DNA from: Mesorhizobium sp. ZC-5
GTDB lineage: Bacteria; Pseudomonadota; Alphaproteobacteria; Rhizobiales; Rhizobiaceae
Length of the DNA: 64,000 nucleotides
Reading direction: 5' to 3'
Assembly: GCF_025753855.1 (NCBI RefSeq)
Contig: NZ_JAOWPT010000004.1
Coordinates: 62,001-126,000 of the forward strand
Below are positions 27,993 through 36,967 of this stretch, in pieces (position 1 is the stretch's first letter; the number at the start of each line of letters is the position of its first letter). Under the pieces are notes generated by a model. That model was not told the DNA's origin. It saw only the letters and a program-made list of their open reading frames with translations, and did no database searches. A program made the position numbers and the translations under genes.

Positions 27993-29237
27993 ATGAAGAT
28001 CCAGGACGTTGTCTACGCGGTCGGCCGATCGGCTTTCATGAACAAGGACCTCGCTGCCATCAAGGCGGGCGCCAAGCAGAATGGATCGATCTACGAAGGC
28101 GATCCGGTGCTCCCCGGGTTCAAGCGCATCATGCAGCCGGGCATCATCATCTCCGTGATGCTGGTGCTGGAGGACGGCTCGGTCGCCTTCGGCGACTGCG
28201 CCGATGTCATCCTCACCGGATATGCCGGCCGCGATCCGCTGTTTCGTGAAGAAGACCATATCGATTTCCTGCGCGGCAAGATGCGCGACTTCCTCGTCGG
28301 CAAGGAACTCACCGCATTCAGGCCGCTGGCCGAGGCGGTCGACGCGATGACGCGCGACGGCAAGCGGCTTCACACTGCGGTACGCTACGGTGTCACCCAG
28401 GCGATACTCAACGGCGTCGCCGTCGCCTCCCGCGTGACCATGGCCGAAGTGGTGGCGAAAGAATATGGCTGCCCCGTCTCCGAGCAGCCGATCGACATTC
28501 TTGCATCGATCCACAATGGCGACCTCGGGCAGCTCGACCGCATGGTGCTCAAGCGGATCGCGCTTCTCCCGCACGGCTCCTTCCAGCTTGTCGAACGCGA
28601 TCTGGGGCGATCCGGCGAGAAGCTCATCGACTACGCACGCAACCTTGCCGAGCGCATCTCGGAGATCCGCGACGAGGATTACTTCCCGCGCATCCATCTC
28701 GATCTTTACGGCACGCTGGGTGAACTGTTCGGCAGCGACATCGAAGCAATGACGGACTACATGGGCAAGGTGGCCGAAGCCGCATCTCCCTTCAAGGTCC
28801 TGCTGGAATCGCCGGTGATCGGCAAGACGCAGGACGTCCATATCGAGGCATTCCTGGAGATCCGCGCCCAGTTGAGGCGCAAGGGCATCGACGTCGGCGT
28901 CATCGCGGACGAATGGTGCAACACGCTCGAAGACATCAAGCGCTTCGCCAAGGAGGGCGTCTCGGACTTCGTCCAGATCAAGACGCCCGATCTCGGCGGC
29001 GTCAACAATTCCATCGAGGCCGTGCTCTACTGCCGCGCCCACGGCATGGGCTGCTGCCTTGGCGGGACCGCCAATGAAACCGACAAATCCGCGCGCATCA
29101 CCACCAGCATCGCGCTCGCCACCCAACCGAACTTCATGCTTTCAAAACCCGGGCTCGGCGGCGACGAAGCGGTGATGATCCAGACGAACGAGATGGCACG
29201 CACCCTCGCGCTCATCGAACGGCGCAAGGTGAACTGA
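27993..29237 (+). CDS. Methylaspartate ammonia-lyase (3-methylaspartase) family
   Basis: Enolase-superfamily lyase: threo-3-methyl-L-aspartate <-> mesaconate + NH3. 414 aa, matching the known family from end to end (VLEDGSVAFGDCADV, RLHTAVRYGVTQAIL). Active-site pieces are all present: His in LLPHGSFQ, metal ligands in IHLDLYG, LLESPV and IADEWCN, and catalytic Lys330 in IKTPDLGGVNN. GGGAG lies upstream of ATG 27993; an earlier in-frame ATG at 27921 is unlikely. First gene of a four-gene rightward operon. In glutamate-mutase pathways this enzyme sits beside mutE/mutS, but no glutamate mutase is visible, so the physiological substrate may be another 3-substituted aspartate. Confidence 0.92.
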   Translation: MKIQDVVYAVGRSAFMNKDLAAIKAGAKQNGSIYEGDPVLPGFKRIMQPGIIISVMLVLEDGSVAFGDCADVILTGYAGRDPLFREEDHIDFLRGKMRDFLVGKELTAFRPLAEAVDAMTRDGKRLHTAVRYGVTQAILNGVAVASRVTMAEVVAKEYGCPVSEQPIDILASIHNGDLGQLDRMVLKRIALLPHGSFQLVERDLGRSGEKLIDYARNLAERISEIRDEDYFPRIHLDLYGTLGELFGSDIEAMTDYMGKVAEAASPFKVLLESPVIGKTQDVHIEAFLEIRAQLRRKGIDVGVIADEWCNTLEDIKRFAKEGVSDFVQIKTPDLGGVNNSIEAVLYCRAHGMGCCLGGTANETDKSARITTSIALATQPNFMLSKPGLGGDEAVMIQTNEMARTLALIERRKVN

Positions 29238-29239
29238 CA

Positions 29240-30652
29240 ATGCAGGAAGCCGACACGGCGATATCGTCCGCCGGGACAGCCAGCATCAGCGGGCAGCTCG
29301 CCGAATACTGGAGCGGCGTATCTGCCGAAGAACTGCCCGCCGAGGTCGTCATCGCGGCCAAGCGCTTCATCCTCGATACGCTCGCCTGCTGCGTCATTGG
29401 CGCCCGCACGGATGCCGTCGATGCGGTGCTGGCGGCACTCGAGGCGACCGGCCAGCCCTTGCAGGGACCCGCGCATCTTTGGGGACGCGGCGGTTCACTG
29501 CCGGTCGATCGCGCGGCACTGGCAAATGCCACCGCCGCGCATGCGCTGGAACTGGACGATTTCGGCGGCTGCGGCCATTCCGGTGCGGTCGTCATACCAT
29601 CGGTATTCGCGGCCGCAGAACAGACAGGCGCATCGGGACGCGACGTCATTCTGGCCGTGGTTGCCGGATACGATGTTGCTGCCCGTATACTCGAGGGAGC
29701 CGGTGGCTACCGGCGCCACAACGATGCGGGCTGGCATTCCTGTGCCACCTGCGGCAGCTTCGGCGCGGCCGCCGGCGTCGCCAGATTGCTGGGCATGGAC
29801 GCCGACCGCTTCGCCTCCGCGCTGGGCATCGCAGGAACCTTCACCGGCGGCACCTGGGCGTTTCTCTCCGATGGCGCGATGACCAAACGGTTCCACCCCG
29901 GAAAGGCCGCCGAGACAGGCGTGTCCGCCGCCTATCTGGCGCGGGCCGGCATGACCGGCTCGCGCCATGTCCTCGACGCGCAATGGGGTGGCTTCTTCTC
30001 GACCTACGCCCCTGGAATATCGGAGCCGGCGCTGACGCTGTCGAAACTCGGCGAGGAATTCCGCATCGTGCGCTCCGGCATCAAGCCGTATGCCTGCTGC
30101 CGGACCATCCACGCGCCAGTCGACAGCCTTCTCGAACTCATGGACGATGCCGGCGCCACCGCCGGCGATATTGCCCGCATCATCGTCCACGGCAACGAGC
30201 AGACAGTCCGCCAGTTCGACCGCACGCAGTTGCACAGTCTCCTCGACGCCCAATTCAGCATGCCCTACTGCCTTGCCGTCGCTGCCGTCCGCCGAAATCT
30301 GGACCTGAACCAGTTTATGCCACGGCAGACCGACGATCCGGAGATCGCGCGCCTGATGGCGGCCACCAGCATCGTACCGGATCGCAAACTCGAGCCCACC
30401 GACTATCCAGCCGTGGAACTGGTGCTGAAGAACGGCAGCCATTCGGAACGGCAGGTCAAGTTCGCCAAGGGACATGCGGACAATCCGCTTTCCGACGCAG
30501 AGGTCGAAGCCAAGGCACGCTCCCTTATGGCTTCGACGCTGGGCGAAGACGCCACGGCAAGGATCGTCGAGCTTGTGTCGCGGCTGGATAGCATTCCCGA
30601 TATCCGCCAGCTTTCCGCATTGCTGGTTCCAACGGCAGACGGGCGACCGTAA
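29240..30652 (+). CDS. MmgE/PrpD family protein (2-methylcitrate dehydratase/cis-aconitate decarboxylase superfamily)
   Basis: 470 aa. Clear family landmarks: AKRFILDTLACCVIGART, NATAAHALELDDFGGCGHSGAVVIPSVFA (conserved Asp/His patch), RFASALGIAGTFTGGTWAFL, MTKRFHPGKAAETGVSAAYLA and IKPYACCRTIHAPVDSLLEL. Starts 2 bp after the ammonia-lyase stop. The superfamily dehydrates or decarboxylates hydroxy-tricarboxylates and related acids; next to a mesaconate-forming lyase it may hydrate or isomerise the C5 dicarboxylate. The exact reaction is unknown. Confidence 0.88.
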   Translation: MQEADTAISSAGTASISGQLAEYWSGVSAEELPAEVVIAAKRFILDTLACCVIGARTDAVDAVLAALEATGQPLQGPAHLWGRGGSLPVDRAALANATAAHALELDDFGGCGHSGAVVIPSVFAAAEQTGASGRDVILAVVAGYDVAARILEGAGGYRRHNDAGWHSCATCGSFGAAAGVARLLGMDADRFASALGIAGTFTGGTWAFLSDGAMTKRFHPGKAAETGVSAAYLARAGMTGSRHVLDAQWGGFFSTYAPGISEPALTLSKLGEEFRIVRSGIKPYACCRTIHAPVDSLLELMDDAGATAGDIARIIVHGNEQTVRQFDRTQLHSLLDAQFSMPYCLAVAAVRRNLDLNQFMPRQTDDPEIARLMAATSIVPDRKLEPTDYPAVELVLKNGSHSERQVKFAKGHADNPLSDAEVEAKARSLMASTLGEDATARIVELVSRLDSIPDIRQLSALLVPTADGRP

Positions 30653-30759
30653 CCGGCTATGACATCCAGGACTGAAGTTCCGGCAATGATGCGAAACCTT
30701 GAGCCTCGGGTGGGGTGGGAGTGGTCTTCGTCGTCCATGGAAATGGTCCGGCGCGACAG

Positions 30760-32109
30760 ATGAACGAGCCCGATTCCGCGCTTCCCCTGCCAAAACGCCG
30801 CTGGGCTGCGATCTCCATCGCCACCGGTCTCGTGGTGACCATCCTCGACGGCTCGATGGTCATCGTCATGCTGCCGGTTGTTGCCGAGACCTTCTCGGTC
30901 GAGCCATCACGGGCGATCTGGGTGATGACCGCCTATCAGCTCACCATGACCTGCCTGCTGCTGCAGTCGGCCGCCATCGGCGAAAAATACGGCCAGTGGC
31001 GTGTTTACTGCAGCGGCCTGGCACTCTTTGCCTGCGCTTCATTGGTCTGCGCCTTCTCGACTTCGCTCTCCGGCCTGATCTTCGGCCGGGTCCTGCAGGG
31101 AATCGGCGCCGCCGGTGTGCACAGCATGACGATGGCGCTGTTGCGTCACTCCTATCCGCGATCGCTGTTTGGCCGGGCAGCCGGCTTCAACTCGTCGGTG
31201 GTCGGCCTTTCGATGGCGGCGGGGCCGAGCGTCGGGGCGCTGATCCTGCATTTCACCGACTGGCGCGGCCTGTTCCTGGTCACGTTCCCGGTGGCGGCAT
31301 TTTCCTTGATCGCCGGCTTGGGAGCCCTGCCGCGGCTTGGGCGACCGCATCTGCGTGTCGACCTCGTTTCCGGCGCCATCGCCACGCTAGCCACCGTGTC
31401 TCTATTTATGGCCCTGAACGAAATGCGAGCCGGCACAAACGTCGTCGTGCTTGGTGGATATCTCGCCGCTGCGCTTATCCTGTTCGCCGTGCTGGTCCGC
31501 CGTCAACGCGGTGTTCCCAATCCGGTGCTTCCCGTCGACCTGCTCTCGGTCAAGGTGATCTCGTTTTCGCTGGCGGCATCGGTATGCGTGTTCGCCTCGC
31601 AAGGGCTGACGCTGATATCCCTGCCCTTCCATCTCAGCCACGTCACCGACATGTCGCCGGCAGTGATCGGCCTGCTGATTACGCCCTGGCCGGTCGGCGT
31701 CGCCGCCATTGCGACGATCGCGGGTCGGCTTTCCGACAGGTATTCCGCGCGGATACTGTGCGCACTGGCAGCGGCGATACTGTTTTTGGGGTTGCTGCTG
31801 CTCTTCCTGCTGCCTGACAGCCCCGGACCGTGGGACGTTTCGTGGCGGATGCTGATCTGCGGCATCGGCTTTGGACTTTTCACCACGCCCAACAACCGCA
31901 CCGCCATGCTCAACGCACCACTCGAAAGGGCGAGCGCAAGCGGCGCGCTGCTGGCAACGGCGCGGCTGGCCGGCCAGGCGTTGGGCGCGACGGTCGCGGC
32001 AATCGCCTTCAGTTATTGGCCGGCACAGGGCGCCATCGCAGCGATATCGATCGCGATGGGGCTGACGCTGCTGGCCCTGTCGCTCAGTCTGTTGCGGCAG
32101 ATCGTTTAG
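30760..32109 (+). CDS. MFS transporter, DHA2 (EmrB/QacA-like) family
   Basis: Integral membrane transporter, about 449 aa with many hydrophobic spans. TM1 region IATGLVVTILDGSMVIVMLPVVAE carries the LD(G/x)S(M/I)V motif typical of DHA2 proteins; the loop EKYGQWRVYCSGL is motif A, and GRVLQGIGAAGVHSM matches motif C surroundings. ATG 30760 (MNEPDSALPLPKRR) is favoured; GTG 30715 in frame adds residues without a good ribosome-binding site. Likely exporter or importer linked to the pathway substrate. Confidence 0.85.
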   Translation: MNEPDSALPLPKRRWAAISIATGLVVTILDGSMVIVMLPVVAETFSVEPSRAIWVMTAYQLTMTCLLLQSAAIGEKYGQWRVYCSGLALFACASLVCAFSTSLSGLIFGRVLQGIGAAGVHSMTMALLRHSYPRSLFGRAAGFNSSVVGLSMAAGPSVGALILHFTDWRGLFLVTFPVAAFSLIAGLGALPRLGRPHLRVDLVSGAIATLATVSLFMALNEMRAGTNVVVLGGYLAAALILFAVLVRRQRGVPNPVLPVDLLSVKVISFSLAASVCVFASQGLTLISLPFHLSHVTDMSPAVIGLLITPWPVGVAAIATIAGRLSDRYSARILCALAAAILFLGLLLLFLLPDSPGPWDVSWRMLICGIGFGLFTTPNNRTAMLNAPLERASASGALLATARLAGQALGATVAAIAFSYWPAQGAIAAISIAMGLTLLALSLSLLRQIV

Positions 32110-32124
32110 GGGTCGCGGGAAAGC

Positions 32125-33339
32125 ATGACAGCCCCAGCGTCACGTTCCCCAAATCCGGACAACCGCTTTGTCATGTTGCTGGCGCAGGTTTCGACTGCGC
32201 ACGCCGTCAGCCATTTTTATCTCATGACGATACCGGCGCTCATTCCCGTGATGACCGAACGGTTCGACATGAGCTTCGTGCAGGTTGGTTTCGCGATCAC
32301 GGTGTTCAGCCTTGTCTCGCTGATCGTGCATATTCCGCTGGGCATCCTGACCGACCGTCTGGGAGCACGCATCATGCTGATAGCGGGGCTCTTGCTGGGA
32401 GGCGTCAGTTTTGCCTCGCTGGCCTGGTTCCAGAGTTATGCATGGCTGTTGCTGGTGATGGCCGCCGCCGGCTTGGCAAACGGCGTCTATCACCCGGCCG
32501 GCTACGCACTGCTGTCGTCCGGCATCGATGCGAAACGGATCGGACGCGCCTTTTCGATCTACACGTTTTCCGGCTTTCTCGGCACCGCGGTAACACCGGC
32601 GATCCTCTATGGCATCGTGGTGGTCGGCGGGATCGAACTTGCCTTCATGGTGACGGGCCTCATCGGCATCGCAGTCGCGATCTTCCTGCTTGCGACCAAA
32701 CCCGCCGGCGAACCATCTGGAGGGGCCAGCCAGCCGGAGTCACAGCACCGCCCTCAAAAAGTAGCGCAAGGTATCTTCACGCCGGCCGTCGGCATCCTGA
32801 CCGTACTGTTCATGCTTCTGTCGTTGAGTTCCATCGGTATGATCAACTTCTCCGTGACTGCATTCATCAACGGCTATGGTCTCAGCCTCGCCAGTGCAAA
32901 CCTGGCGTTGACGGGCTTTCTGTTCACCAGCGCATTCGGAGTGCTGGCTGGCGGATTTCTCGCCGACCGCACCGAGCGCCACGGTTACATTGCGAGCGGC
33001 GCCTTCCTGACCACCGGCCTGCTGACGGCACTGATAGCCTCAACGTCGCTTTCCGTACTCTTAATCTGCGCGATCATGCTCGTCGCCGGTTTCCTGTTTG
33101 GCGTGATCACGCCATCGCGCGACATGCTGGTGCGCGCTGCCGCTCCCGCGGGCGCGGAAGGCCGGGTTTTCGGCATCGTGTCGACGGGATTCAACTTCGG
33201 CGGCGTTGTCGGGCCGATATTGTTTGGCGGACTGCTCGATCAGGGCGAGCCCCGGCTCGTTTTCGTATTCGTGACGGTGTTCATCCTGCTCACCGTGGTC
33301 CTGACCTTTATCCAGGAGTATCTCAGGCAGTCCCCCTAA
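32125..33339 (+). CDS. MFS transporter (fosmidomycin-resistance-like/12-TM)
   Basis: 404 aa, about 12 predicted membrane spans. N-terminal HAVSHFYLMTIPALIPVMTERF resembles the fosmidomycin-resistance (FsR) group; motif A in GILTDRLGARIML and again GGFLADRTERHGYI in the second half. GGGAAAGC precedes ATG 32125, 15 bp after the previous MFS gene. Last gene of the ammonia-lyase operon. Substrate unknown. Confidence 0.86.
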   Translation: MTAPASRSPNPDNRFVMLLAQVSTAHAVSHFYLMTIPALIPVMTERFDMSFVQVGFAITVFSLVSLIVHIPLGILTDRLGARIMLIAGLLLGGVSFASLAWFQSYAWLLLVMAAAGLANGVYHPAGYALLSSGIDAKRIGRAFSIYTFSGFLGTAVTPAILYGIVVVGGIELAFMVTGLIGIAVAIFLLATKPAGEPSGGASQPESQHRPQKVAQGIFTPAVGILTVLFMLLSLSSIGMINFSVTAFINGYGLSLASANLALTGFLFTSAFGVLAGGFLADRTERHGYIASGAFLTTGLLTALIASTSLSVLLICAIMLVAGFLFGVITPSRDMLVRAAAPAGAEGRVFGIVSTGFNFGGVVGPILFGGLLDQGEPRLVFVFVTVFILLTVVLTFIQEYLRQSP

Positions 33340-33400
33340 GCGGTGGTCGGTTTGCAGCCGCCCGGAACTCCGCTCTCAGGAATGATTTGATGTTGCTAAC

Positions 33401-33416
33401 ATTCTATCAATAGGAT
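33401..33416. promoter_or_regulatory. Operator-like palindrome, site F
   Basis: ATTCTATCAATAGGAT (core CTA-TCAA-TAG, identical core to site D), 67 bp before ATG 33484 in an AT-rich stretch. Governs the enolase-superfamily/Old Yellow Enzyme operon if functional. Confidence 0.65.
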
Positions 33417-33483
33417 ATTTAAATTTGCTGTCGGCTGCGTCATGAAACGGCGATGCTCATTTTGAAATGACTGAAGGGCAGAC

Positions 33484-34608
33484 ATGAAAATCCGTGACGT
33501 CATTTGCTATGCACCTCCCGGCAAGGGCGCCCGATTTTCGCAGTCGCGCTTTGTCATCGTCCTCGTCAAGACCGACGACGACCTGACCGGTGTCGGGGAG
33601 GCGACCCTGCGCTTCCCCATCTGCCTTTCCGCCCAAGTCATCGCCGCGGTGATGGGTTGCCGCGAATTTCTGATCGGACAGGACCCGAGCCGAATTTCGC
33701 GCATCTGGGCAGATCTCTACGATCGCTATTTCTGGCGTGGCGGGCCGGCGGAATTGACCGCCCTCGGCGCCATCGACCAGGCGCTCTGGGATATTGCCGG
33801 ACAGGCGGCAAACATGCCGGTCTACAAGCTGCTAGGCGGCGCCTATCACGAGCGTATCCCCCTTTACCACAATGGCTGGTGGCGAGGCGCGGAGTTTACC
33901 GAAGAGGTCATAGCCAAGGCGCATGCGACCATCGCCACCGGCGCGACCCGGCTGAAATGGTATCCCTTCGAGTTCCTGCCGCAGCTCCAGGACAATTACC
34001 ATCTGACGAACGCGCAGATGGATCGTGCAGTCCAGGAGGTTCTGGCCATGCGGGAAGCCGTCGGCAAGGACATCGAACTGATGATCGATGTCTGGCGCCG
34101 GCTCGACCTGAATTCGGCGATCCGGTTCTGCAACGCGATCGAAAGTGCGGGGCTGGTGTTCGTCGAGGAAGCGGTGTTCGCCGAAAACATCGACGTCATG
34201 ATCCAGCTGTCGAAGTCGGTCAACGTGCGCCTCTCCACCGGCGAGCGTCTCCTCAGCCGCTGGGAGTTCCGCTCCCTGATCGAGACCCAGGCGGTGGGCA
34301 TCGTGCAGCCCGACGTGCCCCGTGTCGGCGGCATCACCGAAGCGCGCAAGATCGCCGCGATGGCCGACACCTACGGAATCAGCGTCGCTCCGCACAACCC
34401 GACGGGGTCGATCGCGACTGCTGCCGCAGTCCACCTTTGCGCAAGCATCCGCAACTTCACCATGCTCGAACGGTTCGTGCCGTTTCTTCCCGATCCGTTC
34501 GTCGAGCACGATCTGAGCTACGGCCCGGACTACATCGAGCTGCCCACCGCTCCGGGCATGGGCGTTACGGTGAACGAAGATGATCTGAAGCGTCTTTCGA
34601 CGATCTGA
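33484..34608 (+). CDS. Enolase superfamily, mandelate racemase/muconate lactonizing group (acid-sugar dehydratase-like)
   Basis: 374 aa. N-terminal capping domain (LTGVGEATLRFPICLSAQVI) and TIM barrel with metal ligands read from LMIDVWRRLD (Asp), VFVEEAVFAEN (Glu) and STGERLLSRWEF (Glu); candidate catalytic His in SVAPHNPTGSIATAAAVH. AAGGG precedes ATG 33484. The APHNPxG element is seen in galactonate/gluconate-type dehydratases, but no sugar genes are adjacent. Operon with a downstream Old Yellow Enzyme; under operator-like site F. Confidence 0.85.
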   Translation: MKIRDVICYAPPGKGARFSQSRFVIVLVKTDDDLTGVGEATLRFPICLSAQVIAAVMGCREFLIGQDPSRISRIWADLYDRYFWRGGPAELTALGAIDQALWDIAGQAANMPVYKLLGGAYHERIPLYHNGWWRGAEFTEEVIAKAHATIATGATRLKWYPFEFLPQLQDNYHLTNAQMDRAVQEVLAMREAVGKDIELMIDVWRRLDLNSAIRFCNAIESAGLVFVEEAVFAENIDVMIQLSKSVNVRLSTGERLLSRWEFRSLIETQAVGIVQPDVPRVGGITEARKIAAMADTYGISVAPHNPTGSIATAAAVHLCASIRNFTMLERFVPFLPDPFVEHDLSYGPDYIELPTAPGMGVTVNEDDLKRLSTI

Positions 34609-34654
34609 AACTGCGCCGAACAACATCCCGGCCGCCCCGCTTGAAAGCAAGTTC

Positions 34655-35794
34655 ATGACGTCGCCGATGCTGTTCGAGCCTATCTCCCTCAAAGGCGTCA
34701 CGGCGCGAAACCGGATCGTGGTTTCGCCGATGTGCCAGTATAAATCAGCCGAAGGCAGCCCCACCGACTGGCATCTGGTCAGCCTCGGTCGCTATGCAAT
34801 CGGCGGCGCCGGCATTGTCTTCTATGAGGAAACGGCGATCGAGGACCGCGGCCGCAAGACGCATGATTGCGCCGGCTTCTACCGCGATGACCAGATCCCC
34901 GAATACCGCCGGATTACGGCGATGTTGAAAAGTCTCGGCGCCGTCCCGGCAATGCAGCTTGGCCACGCCGGCGGCAAAGGCTCCGCGCACGGACCGGGCA
35001 CCGGCCGGGCGTCGCTGACCGCACAGGATGCACGACGCGGTCTCGCTCCCTGGCAGACGATCTCCGCAAGCGCCGTGCCGGCCGAACCGGACTATCCCGC
35101 ACCGCATGAGATGGACGAGCGGGACATTGCCGATGTCATCGCGGCCTGGGTGCGGGCCGCGGAACGAACACTCGAGGCCGGCTTCGAAATCCTCGAAATC
35201 CATGGCGCGCACGGCTACCTCATCCAGCAGTTTCTTTCTCCGCTCATCAATCGCAGGTCCGACCGGTATGGCGGGAGCCGGTCCAACAGGATGCGGTTTG
35301 CGCTTGAAGTCACCCGCGCGGTCCGAAAAGTCTGGCCAGACGACAGGCCGCTGTTTTTCCGCGTTTCCGGTGTCGATGGAAAGGGCGGCCTGTGGACGCT
35401 TGAAGACACCGTGGCACTTGCCGACGAACTGAAACTTTGCGGCGTCGACGTGATCGACTGTTCCTCCGGCGGCCTCATCGGCAGTTCGGACATGCCGCTC
35501 GTCCCGCGCGTCCCCGGCTATCACTTGCCCTTTGCCCGGAAGGTCAAGGCTGAGACCGGCATGATGACCATGGCGCCCGGGCTGATAACCGAACCGGGAC
35601 AGGCGGAAGCGATTCTCCGGGAAGGATCCGTCGACCTCATCGGCATGGCGCGGGAACTGATGTATTCGGCGGACTGGCCCGTGCATGCCGCACGCGAACT
35701 GGGTGCACCGAACTACCTCGAACTGTTTCCCGGCGACTTCGCTTCCAGACTGAAAACCCGGGCCGAGCAACGAGCGATGGCGGTAAACCAGTAA
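34655..35794 (+). CDS. NADH:flavin oxidoreductase, Old Yellow Enzyme family (YqjM-like)
   Basis: FMN-dependent ene-reductase-type protein, 379 aa. Motifs: ISLKGVTARNRIVVSPMCQYKSAEGSPTDWH (FMN site and the YqjM-type Cys), QLGHAGGKGS, EILEIHGAHGYLIQQFLS (catalytic His pair region), NRRSDRYGGSRSNRMRF and phosphate-binding GLITEPGQAEAILREG. 46 bp downstream of the enolase-family gene, same strand. Likely reduces a C=C of an activated acid or ketone in the pathway. Confidence 0.92.
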   Translation: MTSPMLFEPISLKGVTARNRIVVSPMCQYKSAEGSPTDWHLVSLGRYAIGGAGIVFYEETAIEDRGRKTHDCAGFYRDDQIPEYRRITAMLKSLGAVPAMQLGHAGGKGSAHGPGTGRASLTAQDARRGLAPWQTISASAVPAEPDYPAPHEMDERDIADVIAAWVRAAERTLEAGFEILEIHGAHGYLIQQFLSPLINRRSDRYGGSRSNRMRFALEVTRAVRKVWPDDRPLFFRVSGVDGKGGLWTLEDTVALADELKLCGVDVIDCSSGGLIGSSDMPLVPRVPGYHLPFARKVKAETGMMTMAPGLITEPGQAEAILREGSVDLIGMARELMYSADWPVHAARELGAPNYLELFPGDFASRLKTRAEQRAMAVNQ

Positions 35795-35795
35795 A

Positions 35796-35811
35796 CCGTC
35801 TGTGCGGACGG
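35796..35811 (+). terminator. Possible weak terminator hairpin after the OYE gene
   Basis: Five-base stem CCGTC/GACGG with a 6-nt loop directly after the stop codon, followed by a pyrimidine-rich but not pure T tail (CCTCTTCTTCC). Too short to be confident. Confidence 0.35.
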
Positions 35812-35974
35812 ACCTCTTCTTCCACAGATACCGCCCGCCCTGATCCAACTGAAGCGGTCCGTCGCACGCCTAGGGTTGTCATGGAGCCGTTATCTATCTG
35901 GTATAGGCAGCGAATTTCTGGTTGCCTGCATCCGCAAGATCAGGCCCCGTATTGCTCACCAACAAGGGTTTTCC

Positions 35975-36949
35975 ATGCGCAAGATCATCCTCGCCTCGCT
36001 CCTCATGGCCGCTGCGATCGGCCAATCCTTTGCGGCCGATGGCAAGCTCGTGCTCTATACGAGCCAGCCGAACACCGACGCGCAGCAGACCGCAGACGCC
36101 TTCATGGCAAAGAATCCGGGCATCACGGTCGAGTGGGTACGCGACGGAACCCCGAAGATCATGGCCAAGCTGCGCGCCGAGATCGAGGCCGGCCAGCCAC
36201 AGCCCGACCTGCTGTTGATCGCCGACGTGGTGACGATGGAGGGCCTGAAGAAGGAAGGCCGCCTCCTCGCCTATCCGGAAGCCGACGTATCGGCGTTCGA
36301 CGCCGGGCTGATGGACAAGGACGGCGCCTATTTCCCGACCAAGCTGATCACCACCGGCATCGTCTACAACACCAAGGCGCCGTTCGTTCCGGCCAGCTGG
36401 CAGGACCTGGCCAAGCCGGAGGCCAAGGGGCTGATCGCCATGCCGAGCCCGTTGACCTCGGGTGCCGCGCTCATCCACACCGTCACGCTGACCGAGAACC
36501 TGGCCGGCGGCTGGGACTATTATGCCTCGCTCGCCGCCAACGGTGCGCAGGCTGCCGGCGGCAACGGCGACGTGCTGAAAGCCGTCAGCGGCGGCGACAA
36601 GCTGTTCGGCATGATCGTCGACTACATGCCGATCCGCGAGAAGGCCAAGGGCGCGCCGGTCGAGTTCGTCTTCCCGACCGAAGGCGTATCCGCCGTCACC
36701 GAGCCGGTCGCCATCCTCTCCACGGCGAAGAACCCGGATGCCGCCAAAGCGTTCGTCGACTTCCTGCTGTCCAAGGAAGGACAGGAGCTCGCCGTAAGCC
36801 AGGGCTATATCCCAGCCCGCGCCGACGCCGGCCTGCCGGCCGGCTACCCGGACCGTTCGGCAATCAAGGTCCTAGGCTTCGATGCCGCCGCCGCACTCGC
36901 CAACGAGACGGCGAACAAGGAAAAGTTCAGCGAGATGATGGGCCAGTAG
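35975..36949 (+). CDS. ABC transporter substrate-binding protein, iron(III)/FbpA type
   Basis: Periplasmic binding protein, 324 aa with signal peptide MRKIILASLLMAAAIGQSFA. The mature start DGKLVLYTSQPNTDAQQTADAFMAKNPGITVEWVRDGT is typical of the ferric-ion/2-aminoethylphosphonate binding group; the end has VDFLLSKEGQELAVSQGYIPAR. AAGGG precedes ATG 35975; a frame open from 35876 adds no plausible sequence. The conserved FbpA iron-binding tyrosine pair is not evident, so iron is only one option. Followed by its permease. Confidence 0.88.
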   Translation: MRKIILASLLMAAAIGQSFAADGKLVLYTSQPNTDAQQTADAFMAKNPGITVEWVRDGTPKIMAKLRAEIEAGQPQPDLLLIADVVTMEGLKKEGRLLAYPEADVSAFDAGLMDKDGAYFPTKLITTGIVYNTKAPFVPASWQDLAKPEAKGLIAMPSPLTSGAALIHTVTLTENLAGGWDYYASLAANGAQAAGGNGDVLKAVSGGDKLFGMIVDYMPIREKAKGAPVEFVFPTEGVSAVTEPVAILSTAKNPDAAKAFVDFLLSKEGQELAVSQGYIPARADAGLPAGYPDRSAIKVLGFDAAAALANETANKEKFSEMMGQ

Positions 36950-36967
36950 CCCGCGCCGGTTCAAACG

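Noticed and set aside
35876..35974. CTATCTGGTATAG near 35,910 as a seventh copy of the shared operator
   Set aside because: Half-sites CTAT/ATAG are spaced N5 rather than CTA-N4-TAG, and the following ABC transporter has no clear link to the pathway.
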